Part shown: positions 22,561 to 35,815 of the stretch, one piece after another
Layout of the letters: the number at the start of each line of letters is the position of its first letter
Numbering within the stretch: the first letter of the stretch is position 1
Assembly: GCA_958298945.1 (NCBI GenBank)
Contig: OY282605.1
Coordinates: forward strand, 119,966,267 to 120,030,266
DNA: 64,000 nt
Reading direction: 5' to 3'
Source: Atherix ibis
Taxonomy: Eukaryota > Arthropoda > Insecta > Diptera > Athericidae
Notes under the pieces: model-generated
What the model was told of the DNA's origin: nothing
Databases searched by the model: none
What the model saw: only the letters and a program-made list of their open reading frames with translations
Program-made: the position numbers and the translations under genes

Positions 22561-25500
22561 TTTACTATTTGGTATTATTTTTTTTTTAAATTAAAAGTTT
22601 TTTTACGTTGTTTTCTTTTAGAAAAAAAAAATTTACTATTTTCTCTACTAAAAATAGTACTTTTTTGATAAAAGATCTACGAAAAGGACGATCGTTCTTT
22701 CAACAAAAAAAAAAAAAAACGGTTGAGCTTTGGTAATTTTCTCTTTTTAAATAAGTTTTTTTCTTTTGTATAATTTTTTGCATTTGTAAGATCTTGATTT
22801 TAGTATTTATTGATCAAATAACAGAAAAATCGTGACGGACGAAAGTGTTTGAAATAATTTTGTGATCCTTTTTGATTAGATCGTATTATACAAGCAATTT
22901 TGACATTGTAAAATTCAAAAATTATATACAATTTTTAATGTAAAGTTTTTTTTTCTTTTCTATAAGACTATTAAGTGAAAAGGTAACGCATTCCTTAGTG
23001 ATTGAGGACATTTACAAGAAGTAAATTTACTAAATTTCCAATTTCAAAATATATAAAAACTGAAATTTATAACTTATTATTATTTTTTTTTTTGTTAATT
23101 ACGTGTATTGTGATTTTTTTTTTAAATAGATCTTTTTTATTATTTAATATTTTTCACTTATAAAAGTGTTTAATTTTCGATTTTGTGTTATTTTTTCTTT
23201 TAGGTGTTTTACTATTTGTTTTTTTTTTTTAAATTTATATTGAAGTGAATATTTACTCTGATTTCGGCAGATTTTTAGTTTTAATAAATAAACATTTCTT
23301 CGTAAATCGATTGATTGATCGATTTTGTGTTGCTTGATTAAGTGATTCAGTTGACTTTTGTTAAATAAACAATATAGTTTCCTTATTAAGTGTGACAATA
23401 ACTTTATTTGCCGAAAAGTATCGACTACTTGACCAAAAAGAAAGAAAAAAATAGTAGCATAAAAGGAGGATTCAACTTTTCGTTTTCGGTAAGTTGACCG
23501 TATAAAATGTATATACCATAAATATTTTCATAATAAAACCAAACTTGTTCAAATAAAAGATATTTCTTTAATTGATTAGTTTACCTTCTCAATTTGATTA
23601 AGAAGGTAACTTTTTTTTTTTTTTATACCTAAGCAAATTGAACATTATTTTTTCTGTTCATTTCCATTTGCAACCAAATAATATGACCCACTCTCTGTAG
23701 ATGATGAGTATCTTAATAGTACTTTTAAAATGTTTAAATGATTATCTTTTTTTATGATCATTATGTATTGTGCAAAGATCAATTATTTTAGAAAATTTTT
23801 TTTACACTCCTATATGTACATACGAGTATGTAATGTATTAAACAAAATATTGCGTATATTCCCTCTATCCCCAGCCAACCCTTTTGATTTTTATTTATTT
23901 TCTTTAGTTAGATTCACAAATGCTTAATTTATATTTTCTATGATTTATGAAAAAAAAAAATTAGTACTTATTTCTTGATTATAGTTGTACATTTCTATGT
24001 ACTTCTTCATTTAATAGTTTCCAATAATAATAAAGTATTCGTCATTTATTTTATTTTTGTTGATTTCCTTTTAAAACTGAAAAAAAATAAAATTTACTAA
24101 ATATTGTTAGTACATGTTAAAGAGATAAAATTCATTATTGGTAGACAAGTTGAAATTGTGAATCAAGAAAATAAAATCTTTAAATATAATTAATTTAATT
24201 ATTGCTGTTGTTACTATTACTTATAATATGAGAGATTTTATGTAATCGATTTTCTATTTGGTGTGACTTTTTCTATTATTTAAGTTTCTGTTTTTTCTCT
24301 AAAATTTTCTTTCTTTCTTTCTTTCTTTCTTTTTTTTTTTGTCTGAATACCACTGTATAACACAGTTGTATTTTTATAATAAGTAATGCACTATCTCAGA
24401 GAGGGAAAAAAAATATAGCGTGAATTTGATTGCACTTGAAAAAAGTCATCAGCCCCATACACCTTTGTTCGAGAAGCTTTTTTTTCTTAAAGGAAAATTG
24501 ATTTTTGACACGCAATTTTTTTTATGTATTTTCTTCTTTTACCAGAAAATTATATCAGAGAATATAAAAAAAATATTTTGTTATTTTCCCATCATGGGGC
24601 TTAAAGAAAAGATGCAAATTACAAAGTTAATGAAAAAAAACAAAATAGACGGAAATTTATTTTTTCTAATCATTGCTTGAAAATACAATATTTTTTTCAA
24701 ACTCTCCGGAAATGGAAACTTTTTTTTATGTGCACTTGTAACTTATTTAGAAAAGAAACATAATTTTTTGTTATCAAAATTTTTCAATTTATATTAAATA
24801 ATTGTTTTTCTTATATATTAACATCTTTTTATTTGTTTTTTTTTTCTCACAATAGTTTTTCTTTAAATAACTTTTTGCTGATTTATTTTGTCAATTTATC
24901 ACTTCGATATTTTAGTTCATTTAATAATTTCTTATATAAAGAAAATTGCACCAAAATCTCTGCAGGCACTCCAATTATTTTTAAAAAGACCTTTAAGCAT
25001 TTTTATTTCTAAATTTCACATCTAATATTATCTTTTTACGTAATTGCTTTGTTTTTTTTTTTTAGATATATTTTTATAAGTTTAAGTTTTAATTGAAATT
25101 TTTTGTTTATCTGACATTTCTATGTGCAATCATTTAATTACAAGATGCAAGCATTTGTAAGGTATAACTATTAAGATATGTGTAAGAAAATATATTGTAA
25201 TTTGTTGAACTTATAAATTGATTTATAATTATAATAGTTTATTTAAATTGTAATAAAAATTTTGTCTGAATAATTTGTTTATTATAAGAATAATTTCAAA
25301 TATATTAGGTTTTTTTTCTTAAATCCATTTTATTTATTAATCATTTCAAAAATCATTAAAATAAACATTGTATATTATTAAAGAATCCTAAAAATTCGTT
25401 TAAGTAAGATATATGATCGATAATATATTAGAATTTATGTCAAAAGATGAATTAAAATGACAAAATATATAGAATTGATTTGAACTTTCTTTTAAAAAAT

Positions 25501-28500
25501 CAGTTAATCATCATGTATTAAGCATTCAATTTATTGAAAATGTAAAAGAATTTTTGCCAACCTTTAACTAACCTGGTAGTTTTTTTTTTATTGATATTAA
25601 TCAATATTATATTTATTTAAAAAAAAAAACAAATTTTTTTTCTGAATCGTTAGTATATACTTGTACTTATATCTTTTTACTTAGTAAACATAATTTTTAT
25701 AGGTAAAAATTGCAATTAAAATAATTTTTTTCTTAAACATACTCTTTGAATTTAACAAAAAATTAAAATAAATCTTATAAAGTTTGTATTTTAAAAGTAC
25801 AATAATATTTTTTAATATTACCGTTATAATATAAAAGTTAACTGTAATTTTATTGAGATTTATAATAAAAGAAAAAAATTTAACAATTTTTCATGCTTTA
25901 CATGAGTACAAACTTTCTTTATATACATTTTAATTAATATCAATGTTGACTTTTGCAATTCAATATATTGTCTGTTATTATATGGAGCCGTTTATATATT
26001 TATATTCTCTTTGAAAATAAATAAGTAAATATTATTAATTTATGAAATTTTTGTGTAAAACAGTAAAAAAATTCCACAGTAAATTAGTGAAAGCTTTGTT
26101 TAAAGAAAAATTCATAAATATATGGTATATACGTACATATTGGTTCTTAAAATAAATGTATTGGAATATTTTTTTTGTATATTTTTATTATTATTTAATT
26201 AAATTAATTAGATTTTTATAAAAAGAAGTATTAAGTAAATTCTTTCAGATTTCTTCAATTTTTTTTCCATTGATTTCTGTTAAGAAAACACATTCTAAAA
26301 TTAATTTCGAAAAAAAAATCCCAGTCAAATAATTGTTAAAATAAATATTAATGTTTTATTTTTATAAATTTAAGTATTATATAATATTTAAATTTTTCCT
26401 TAAAGCAATTGCTATATTTTTTATTCGTTTAAAATGGAACGCTTCATTCAGAGAATCAATATTGATTTATAAAAATTAATATTGACCTTCTAAATATAAT
26501 TTTTTTTAAAAATATTAGCTCAATTATAAACAGTTAAAAATATTCTTCCATCACTGTTAAAAAATAATATTGAATTTACATTTCAGTTTATAAGTCTATT
26601 CTTAAAACCTTACAACAGCTATAATAGAATTCATTCTCAGAAGTAATAATAATAATTAATAATTTTGCTCATTACGTTGTCTTCTTCTTATTCCTCTACT
26701 TTTTTTTCAATTGAGTAGCTGTTCTCATAGCTGGAAAACATTGATAAATATTAGAAAATTGGACGAAAATCTAGTACAATTTTGTAAATTGATTCAAAAT
26801 ATTTTCATTTTCATATGTAACTACGCAGAATTACAAAATAACATAATAAAATGTTGATAATAAATTTAAAAGTAAAATTTATATTAAAAATTAAAAATGC
26901 AGAATATCATTGAATTTTATAAAAATTTTAATCTTTCTTCAAAAAACTATTCATAATATTGCTAAAAATAAGGCAAACAAACTTTTTTTTTATTATTTTA
27001 TCTTTTTAGCAATATTAACAATAGTTAATCTATACCACTGTTTATTTTTTTATATTAACAATAGTTTTATCGATAATCTTAAAAAATGTCAACACAATAT
27101 TAGTTGAAATTTCTTAATTTTTCTTAGTAAATATTTAAAAATTCTTGATTTGTTTTTTTTTTTATATTGAAACAATTAAAAATTTTTATATCGTATAAAA
27201 AATAAAAATTATAAATATTTGGTAATTTTTTAAGTTTTTATTATATTTTATTTTCGCACGCAAATCCAATTAATTAAGTTATATTTTTAATAAATTAAAT
27301 TGTTTACATTGAAATCAGCTACTGGCGGGATAATTTATCATGAGAAATTTATTTTAATTTACCATAAATTTCGGAATATATTAATTTTCTTTTTTTTTGG
27401 GGAATTGCCAAAAAATATTAAGAATTGTAGTTTTTTTTATTTGTTTTATTATTCTTATAATAATTATAATTATTATAGTTTTTTATTGATGCAAAAAAAA
27501 GACATGTTCTCATATTATTATTCATGATATACCTTATTTAAATATGAATTGTACGAAAAAATCTATTTAATTTATTTAAATTTTTCTTTTCTGCTTAAAT
27601 TTATTTTTTCAAAAAAAAAAAAACATACAAACTTGATATTTCGCATTTTTATCATTATATGAAAAATTGCAAAATAAAACAAATAAAACAGTTTGTGACG
27701 TAATATTGTTATTTTAATAAAATCATAAGCATTTTTGTAAAATTCTCATTAATATGCAATATTTTTTTTTACCTAATCTAACTTATTGCTTTCTGCTATG
27801 AAAATTTATAAGAAATTAACTAATTAATTAGAAGAGCATTCACAAAATATGAAATAATTTATAAGTTTTTAATTAAGGAAAAAAAAATCTAACTAAATAG
27901 AAAGATTTTTTTACTTTTAAAATAGTGAAATATTATTTGCATAAAAAAAAATTTTGAAACTAAAAAAAAAAATTCCTTTTTAATTATGATTAGTTAATAA
28001 AATAGTAAATTTTTAATTATGATTAGTTAATTAATTGGTCGTCATATTGATAAAAATCTGATTTTAAAGATTATGATAAACAGGATAATTCTTATTTAGG
28101 AGGGTATTATTTTTAAAGAAAAATTAAAAATAAAATACTTAGTAAATAAAATTGATTATAATAAGTTGAACTAATTTTTTTATGTCTAGACATTTTTAAA
28201 TTTTTTTTGTCTATACTCTTTGGAAATACCACTTTCACTATTTAACGAATAACTTTAAGATACTCTGCGAAGTAGGCGAAATTTATTAGATATTTTATTA
28301 TTCTGTGCATCTTATATGATAATTTTTTATTATATTGATTGGAATTTGATATAAATATTAAAATTATTGTTTAATAAATCAATTTTTATATGAATTTGTG
28401 ATCATTGGATAGAAGTATTTTTTTTGCCAATTTCAATGTCTATTGTCCATCCTAACTAATATTGTGCAGATATTTCTAAGGTCACATACGATGGTTATGT

Positions 28501-29869
28501 GGTTTATTAATAGTTCGATTTTGATTTAGCTAAACTCAAGTATATAAGTATGAAATATCTGCAATATATTAATGTACTTAATTTATTTTACTATAAAGGT
28601 TAAAATATAATTGCAGTGGTTGAGGACGATTAGCTGAAATTTAACATGTTCAAATATTAAATTAATATTAAATATTGAACCTTGTATAAATGGACATACA
28701 ATTAGGTTAAAGAGAGAGACGATCTCTTCTTTTACTTAGTTGCAGTTATATTTAGCGTCACTTTATAGTAAAATATTTTTTTCTTAATTAAACTATAATT
28801 GAAATTTTTTTTTTATATAAAATTTTATTAATATTTAAAAATAATATTTTTCATTAATTATACAAAAATTAAGGATTTACATTTTCTAATAATAAAAAAT
28901 ACTTAAAGCTACAATAATTGGTTTAAGAATACAAAATTTATAAACCTTGGTTCGGATACATTTCAACTTAGTTATAGAAATATCTAAAAATAGAGAATAA
29001 TTTAATAAAATTCTATAGAATAAAAGAATTTAAAAGAAATTTTCATTTTATATTAGAATATATAAATAAAATGTATTCATTATAAAAATACACCTTATTT
29101 GGTCGATAGATAGTCCATGTTTAATTTGACATTGAAATTCATGGTGACTCACGTTTTTTATTTTGTGTGACCAAATCTCTTTGGTTTATACCAAAAAAAT
29201 AATATAAAACATGAAGTAGATTTATAAAAATATTATTATTATTGCTATTATTAAAATCTCATTATTATGGATTAATAAAAAAAGAAGTCACAAAAATTAT
29301 TGTTATTTATCAAAAAAAAAAAAATTTCTCGAGGATGTCCCAAATAGTATAAACCAAATAATAGTGAATTTTTATTTCTTTATTAGCTATAATAGAAATG
29401 GTGCCATTGTGCCCTCAGTTGTCATTAGGTGGCCTTTAGTTATTGTCAAATTAAAATTATTAATTACGTTCTAATATTGTTAGAAAAAATGAATTTTTCT
29501 CATAAAAGTACTAGATTAATAATGGAATTAAGTATACTTTTGTGATTAAATTTTATTCGACTTCTATTTAATTTAAGGAAAAAATATAGTCTATCACGTT
29601 TACCAATAAAATTCACCATAGTTTATAAAAGAAAATTTTTAAAGACCCCCTAAATACTAAAATAATTAGAAATGAGAAATATTTGGTTGTAAAATATTAT
29701 CTATCTTTCGGTTTGGAAAATAAAGTTGAATAAAATAAAGTTGTAATAAAAATTTTAAAAATATTTTTATTTTATTATACGAATTGTAATATGGCAATTA
29801 TTAAACTGATATAAATTTTTAAGTACTTTAAATTTTAAAATACACAATATTTTTTTAATTGTCTTAAAA
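22561..29869. other. Long AT desert
   Basis: About 7.3 kb with very high A/T content, dense homopolymer runs and no recognisable gene or transposon domain. Small features: a (TTTC)n microsatellite at about 24305-24331; a 20-bp direct repeat (TTTTAATTATGATTAGTTAA) at about 27977 and 28011. The open frames (24420-24680, 26910-27107, 27300-27527) translate into Phe/Lys/Ile/Asn-rich chance sequences. It resembles intron or intergenic DNA. Confidence 0.5.
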
Positions 29870-30060
29870 GAAAAAGTCAAACGGCATCATATCGAGGCGA
29901 ATTGACATTACCAAAATTTCAATATTATGTATTTTAAGAATTTTTAATATAAAAAAGTTAAAATTTGCTATGTTTTATATCTTTTTCTGTTTAAAATATT
30001 GAAGTTTAAACCAAAAAAGACGGTTAAAGCGTGAAACGCTTCTATAGTAGAATCACCACT
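29870..30060 (-). pseudogene. Tc3-like (T1) fragment, heavily eroded
   Basis: The block around AAACGGCATCATATCGAG aligns with the third catalytic region in the T1 fragments at 13.0, 34.5 and 41.7 kb. On the minus strand it still shows MPFDFFF in place of TPLDFFLW, plus the preceding GTCAATT. Stops occur throughout. Confidence 0.45.
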
Positions 30061-31239
30061 TTTGTAGAAAATTGTTATAATTTTTAATAGTTATATGATA
30101 TAAAATTATTTCAAAATCATAAAATGGCAAATAACATTCTAAATAAATTTTATCTTAGCTAATATGCAGTTTATAATTTTTTTTAAATGCCAAAGGCTAT
30201 ATTTTCCGAATTAAAAAATGAATAATCTTTTCTATTAAAACTAAAACGAATAAAATGTTAATGGGAGAAATTTCTATGAGACAGGGTAGAAAAAAAATTA
30301 GAATAATAAGACTTAAAATAATTTTAAAACACATATTTTAGCACCTTGTTATAATAAATTTTTTATCAAGTAAAAGAAGAAATTTTCATAAAAAATAGTT
30401 TCAATTGAATTTTGATTACATAAAAAAAACCCATCAATTATTAGTTATTTTTGTAAAAATAAAATTGACTAGTACATACATTTTCTCATCATAAAAGAAG
30501 TTATTAAACATAATAAAAAATGCAATAACCAAAATTTTTATTATGAATTTATATATAAATATATAAATTTTTATTATTTCATCGCGAAAATAAGTTTGCA
30601 TTCAACTGAAATAAAGAATATGCAAATTTTTGAAATAAATTTTAAATATTAAAAAAAAAATTTCAAAATTACTCAATATTTTCTAAAATTTATAATTTGA
30701 AGTATTCGATTGTACTTTGTAATTTCCTTGGAAAATAAGTAAATTTTCTGCACTTCCGGATGATATAATTGAATAAAAATTATCTAATCCAAAAATATGA
30801 TCTCTTTTTAGTAAATATTGTTGTTTGCTACTTAAAATTCGGAAAGAATATATGATTTTTCTACTTTAGTTGTTTCACATTTTTAAAAAAAAAAATTTCT
30901 ATTACATGGGAATGGAAGAAGCTCTCACAACCATAAGAAAATTTTTAAAGTAGCTGCTGAACTATAACTAAAGTTATGTAATTTAAAGGAAAAAAAAATA
31001 AGCAAATAGTACCATTCTTCTTAATTATATACATTTTCATTTCGCGCAGATTTTTGTGAAGAAAACTTTCCGATGAGTGTAGAAGTATTTTTTACATAAT
31101 TTAATGTATTCAAAAACAATATTTTATTATTTAATTTGAAAATTTTGCTTTCTGCTGAATTTCTTTTGATCACAAATGGATAATGATTTATGAGCTTTAA
31201 ATTATTGGGATTTAATTGATTCGTCAAATGTAATAATTC
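30061..31239. other. AT-rich gap
   Basis: No gene seen. The minus-strand frame at 31021-31227 has no recognisable domain. Confidence 0.45.
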
Positions 31240-31490
31240 CCGAAAATCAACTTCTCAGTTTAGCTTAGATCCCAACCATAAAGTTGCTTTTCAATTGTTC
31301 ATGCTAATCAGTGTTGACAGTCACATTTGCTTTGGCTGACGAGCATGGCCGCTGTTGATTGTGGTTATTGCCACACAGTTTGCGTCGCAGTTGTCAGCAG
31401 CCGTTGTTGTTGATCATGACTTCAGCTTTTGTTGACGGTGTTGATTATTGTTGATGACAAGCATACACGTTGCAATTTTCGTTGTCTTTT
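31240..31490. other. GC-richer block with repeated TGTTGA words
   Basis: Between AT-rich flanks, this block holds six plus-strand TGTTGA words at 31312-31454, most followed by C or T, together with GTCAGCAG and CGTCGCAG words. It does not code. A cluster of the same short word in a compositionally distinct island is what a regulatory element may look like, but no factor can be named. Confidence 0.25.
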
Positions 31491-31559
31491 CGCTGTAAAA
31501 ATAAAAATTTCTTCAATTTTTTTTAATTAGTACGGTAAATTTGTTTGTTTGATTTTTTG

Positions 31560-32195
31560 TATATAAGATCCATGAGATCTGAGCGCCACAATCATGAGGC
31601 CATTTGTGCACTTAATTGGTAACAGGACTGTGGTTGGTAGCACCGAATAGTTAGAAATTTTTTAGATTTTTTACGACATATTAGAATATTCTTAGATATT
31701 AAAGGGGGAACTATGGAATTGAGTTGTTGGAGCTATGTGGCATTCATTTAATATGTGAATCATAGTTATTTGAGTGCTACAGGTCACTATTGGCATATAG
31801 AGCGGCGGTTACTGTAGCCAAAAAGAAAATCGTGTATGAGGCAAGTGTATCCAATTCGGATTCCGCAGATCTTATGTGCCCAGAATTTCGGTGTGAATGT
31901 TAAAAAAATGTTGGTCTACAATAGTTAACATGTCAGCATATGATAAATACTGTTATAACTGTGTGTACTAGGAGTAGAAAATTTCTCTAACCAGCTTATT
32001 GCCCAAACTTTTAAATAGGCTTTGTGAAATTGCCCTAAGTACTGGGTCAATCCCATGGGTTACGAAATGGCTTTGAGGTCGGCAATGCTAAAAATACTAG
32101 CGTTCTGTTGGTTGCAGTTATTAATTGTAATCTTAATTATCATTTTAATAGCCCGCAGCTCCTCTAAAAGGGAACATTCCACAACGACCATATGA
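31560..32195. other. Unassigned block before M1 copy E
   Basis: A moderately balanced sequence without an open frame of interest. It shares the short GCGCCA...CATGAG phrase with the 19.4-kb block and could be part of an uncharacterised dispersed repeat. Confidence 0.25.
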
Positions 32196-32197
32196 TA

Positions 32198-33445
32198 AGA
32201 GGTCTATTAAAAAAGTATCGCGAATTTTGAATTTCCGCGGGTTACGTATATTCGGTTTTCGATATTTTGTGGCGTTCTGTTGGTACTCATGTCTCTCACT
32301 TATGCCAACAAGTTCGGGCATTTTGAATGTTCAGTTAAATTTTGACAGCTGCTTTGCTTGCACGTGTTTTGGCTCGTCTTCGATTTTTGCCCATTCCAAA
32401 AAATGGATCAAAGAATCTGTATCAAATTTTGTGTGAAAAACAAAATTAATTGCGCAGACGCATTCCGAATGTTAATGGTGGCATATGGTGGAGCTACCTT
32501 GGACTGAAGCAACGTTTATCGGTTGTACAAAATGTTCTCACAGGGCCGAGAAGATGTGAACGACGAAAAGCGTGCCGGACGCCCGAGCACGTCAACAACA
32601 GATGAAAACATTGATGAAGTGAAGAAAGTAGTGTTGGCCCCAATCGTCGAATCACCGTTAGAGAAGTTGCTGAAGACTTAAACATATCGATTGGCTCGTG
32701 GCATTCGATTTTTAACAATGAATTGGCGTGAGACAGGTCGCCGCGAAATTCGTACCAAAATTGCTCAATTTCGACCAAAAACAGAGGGTCATAATTGGTG
32801 ACGAATCATGGGTTTATGGTTATGACGTGGAAACCAAAGCTCAATCAACGGAATGGAAGCTGCGCACGAGCCAAGACCGAAAAAAGCGCGCCAAGTTCGG
32901 TCGAATGTGACGGTTTTGCTTATAGTTTTCTTCGATTGCAGGGGCGTGGTGTATCATGAGTTCTTACCATAAGGTGGAACGGTCAATAAGGAATATTACC
33001 TGCAAGTTATGCGCAAGTTGCGTGAAGTAATCCGCCAGAAACGCCCGGATTTGTGGAAGAATAAAAATTGGATTTTGCACAATGATAACGCTCTTGCTCA
33101 CCATCGTTGCTTGTGCGCGAATTTTTGCCAAAAACAACACACTAATAATACCGCAGCCACCGTAATCCCCAGATCTGGCCCCCTGTGACTTTTTCTTGTT
33201 CCCGAAACTGAAGAGTCCCATTAAAGGACGACGCTACGCTACGATTGAGGAGATAAAGACGGCATCGAAGGAAGAGCTGAACAAGATCACAAAAAATGAT
33301 TTTTTGAAGTGCTTCGATGATTAGGAAAAACGTTGGCACGTGTGTATAATAACTGGTGGGGATTACTTTGAAGGAGACAAAATAGATATTCATAAATAAA
33401 TAAATAATTTTTGAAAAAACACAAAATTCCATATACGAAACCTCG
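32198..33445 (+). mobile_element. Mariner M1 copy E, near full length
   Basis: The left end is a mutated M1 repeat (AGAGGTCTATTAAAAAAGTA) after TA at 32196-32197. The right end has the terminal ACCTCG followed by TA at 33446-33447, but the internal part of that repeat is replaced by a short unrelated sequence. Length 1,248 bp. About 220 bp downstream, a second copy of its 3' tail is present (33666-33815). Confidence 0.85.
32403..33399 (+). pseudogene. Degenerate M1 transposase (copy E)
   Basis: The frame opens at ATG 32403 (MDQRICIKFCVKNKINCADA) and shows a first helix-turn-helix and GREDVNDEKRAGRPSTSTTD. It then suffers a stop, a frameshift in the VLANRR region and others later. Recognisable downstream pieces are RPKKARQVRSNV, VFFDCRGVVYHEFLP, VNKEYYLQVMRKL and WILHNDNALAH, where the usual HHDN reads HNDN and the aspartate remains. 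The C-terminal PPYSPDLAPCDFF region is out of frame. Length matches a typical mariner of about 340 codons. Confidence 0.8.
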
Positions 33446-33665
33446 TATGTGATATTGGCGTTGGTAGGACAGCACTTGGGAATAAAAGTAGAAAATCTTT
33501 TGCTCTGTCCAGCTCTGTAAGAAAGAGTTTCCTATAATCTGGGTGTAGGAGGGAAGTTTGAAAATGCTCCATTCTTTTATAGATAAAAAATTATTGAAGA
33601 TAAGGATGTGGAATTTCACATTCTATTGTGCTAGAGGAGATGATAATTTTTTCTGATTAAAGTAT

Positions 33666-33815
33666 GAAGAGCTGAACAAGATCACAAAAAATGATTTTTT
33701 GAAGTGCTTCGATGATTAGGAAAAACGTTGGCACGTGTGTATAATAACTGGTGGGGATTACTTTGAAGGAGACAAAATAGATATTCATAAATAAATGAAT
33801 AATTTTTGAAAAAAA
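33666..33815 (+). repeat. Local duplicate of the 3' tail of M1 copy E
   Basis: This about 150-bp segment repeats 33271-33420 (offset 395) almost exactly, with one substitution noted (AAATAAAT against AAATGAAT). Both share the private variant GATGATTAGGAAAAACG, which introduces the same in-frame TAG. The shared private mutation shows local duplication and not a separate transposition. Confidence 0.9.
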
Positions 33816-34379
33816 ATTTATTTTTTACTTGATTTATAAATCAAGTTTGAAAAAGATTTTAAAAAATAGTAAAAGATAAATTATCGACTAGTTTTTTTTC
33901 ATAAGCGTTACAAGCTAATCTGATTCTCAGACATATAAAAACAGAAAATAGAACAAGATACCATCTTCATTTTGGTCTATTTCCCCATTACTAGTTACTT
34001 TATGAAGATGGTTTTTTTTTAAAGATAATATTTATTGTCAAAAATAGTATTTTGTTCGATTAAATTAAAAATGCGTATTTTTGACGGTTATAACATATTA
34101 AAAAATATCTGGAAATATTTACAATCGCAAAAAACTAGATTTTTAAGTTTTGTAAATTTTCTTCAAAGTTTTGTCTTCATTTTTTATTGTAAGTTAAGTT
34201 AAACTTAATTTGTTAAAAGTTAAGTTAAATAAAATATACTTAATAATTAGATAAATATTTTTTTAGTGATATCTTTATTCAGTGTATTGCGATCTATAAA
34301 TTTAAACATATTTACACATTTAGGGATGAAATTTGATTGAATGCAAACATTATTCAAATAACCGCGACGAGACTTCGTG
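33816..34379. other. AT-rich gap
   Basis: Nothing recognisable apart from short A/T runs. Confidence 0.45.
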
Positions 34380-34641
34380 CAAGACTGGATTCTTTCATGG
34401 TAATTTTCATAAATATTTTTCGCCTATTACGGGCGTTGGTTATAAAATCCTCCAAAGTTAGAGAATTGTCTGCGTGAAAATAATCTTTTTCCAAGCTTTA
34501 TAAGAAAAAGTCTAACGGCATTAAATCGCGCGATCTTGGAGGTCAATTGACATCATAAAATGTCAAAATTATGAGTTCTGGGAACTTTTGATAAAATAAA
34601 GCTAAAATTTATTGTGTTGTATACAACCAATATTAAAACTA
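34380..34641 (-). pseudogene. Tc3-like (T1) fragment interrupted by M4 copy 2
   Basis: On the minus strand the DNA reads ALFYQKFPELII, then DVN-PPRSRDLMPLDFFL, then ADNSLTLEDFITNARN. This corresponds to the third catalytic aspartate region and the following ADNPxTLEDLKxN block of Tc3-like transposases. The fragment is cut at 34641 by the Mos1-like element. Sequence resembling the upstream continuation (GGTTATCATATGGCCC, compare GGCTATCATACGATCAC at 46.7 kb) resumes after 35747, so M4 sits inside T1. Confidence 0.65.
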
Positions 34642-35746
34642 TCAGGTGTATAAGCTTAAATCCGCTGTTTTTTTGGTCAAAGAAACACATGTTTTTTTTC
34701 ATAGAAAGCAAAATCAAATTTATACAAAGTACTTGCCCTCGCTAGCTACACATTTTCCCTATCTCTCGGGCAAAAAATTCTTTCTCTTCCGAGGCAAACC
34801 ACTCATTAAACCATTTTCGGACGCCTTTGTAAGAATCGAAGTGCTGCTCAGCGAGCGCGTGGCCCATCGACGAAAACAAGTGGTAGTCGAAAGGGGCCAG
34901 GTCTGGAGAATAAGCGGGGTGGGGTAGCACCTCCCAGTTGAGTGTCTCCAAGTAGTTTTGGACCATTTTTGACATGTGCGATGGTGCGTTGTCATGGAGG
35001 AAAATCAGCTTGTCATGTCTTATAGTAGACGATAACCTCCTGATCCCACCAAACGCGTAGCATCGTCTTCCGTCCGAAGCGATTTGGTCTTTGGGAAGAT
35101 GTTGATATATAGAATTTTCGAAAAGTTATCCACTTTTCATCGCCTGTCACAATCCGTGCAGGGACGACTTTCTTTTTAGTCTGGCGAGCAAGATTTCGCA
35201 TGTGTTTTGGCGTCGCTCCATCTGCCTATCGTTCAATTCGAACGAATGCGGCACCCATTTTCCGATCTTTTCAATCTTCCCCATGGCACGCAGACGCATG
35301 AAAATGGCTGGTTGAGTAACACCCAATTGCTCCGCGAGCATTTTTTGCAATTGGGTATCGTCTTCGTACAAAAGAGCCTCCAATTGATGGTCCTCAACCT
35401 TCCTAGGCCGATTTTCACGCTTCTTGTCCCACAAGTCAAAATTGCCATCTTTGAACCAATCTAAGCACGTTATTTCTGATAAAGCACTGTCACCATAGAT
35501 CTCCATAAACATTCGATGCGATTCGGGAGCCGATTTCTTCAAATTGAAGCAAAAAAGCAGGCCTTCCCGCATATGCTCTTTTTCTGGCACATAACTAGAC
35601 ATGATTACCAAAGGAAAAATATATAATGTTGTACAAAATTGCTGACAATGTGCACTGATTAATGTTGACAGATGTCAAACTCATAAAAAAAAAGTATGGT
35701 GTGTCCATGGTAGACTAATACGCTCACTCACGCCATCTACACCTGG
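34642..35746 (-). mobile_element. Mos1-like mariner M4 copy 2
   Basis: The left end TCAGGTGTATAAGCTTAAAT follows TA at 34640-34641. The right end keeps only the terminal about 10 bp (TACACCTGG) followed by TA at 35747-35748; the inner part of that repeat is deleted relative to copy 1. Length 1,105 bp. Confidence 0.88.
34742..35602 (-). pseudogene. Mos1-like transposase, deleted across the second catalytic site
   Basis: From ATG 35602 the frame reads MSSYVPEKEHMREGLLFCFN and continues uninterrupted for about 150 residues through KWVPHSFELNDRQMERRQNTCEILLARLK, covering both DNA-binding helices and the linker. A frameshift follows. Then RIVTGDEKW (first catalytic aspartate) and KTMLRVWWDQEVIVYYKT remain. 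A deletion removes the stretch encoding about 40 residues before the second catalytic block, and after another shift the tail reads YLETLNWEVLPHPAYSPDLAPFDYHLF. The N-terminal half is the best-kept M4 DNA-binding domain here. Confidence 0.88.
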
Positions 35747-35815
35747 TACATATAATTTAGATTAAAATCGTAAAGTGTAGGTTAAAAAAATTGGTTATCA
35801 TATGGCCCAATAATA

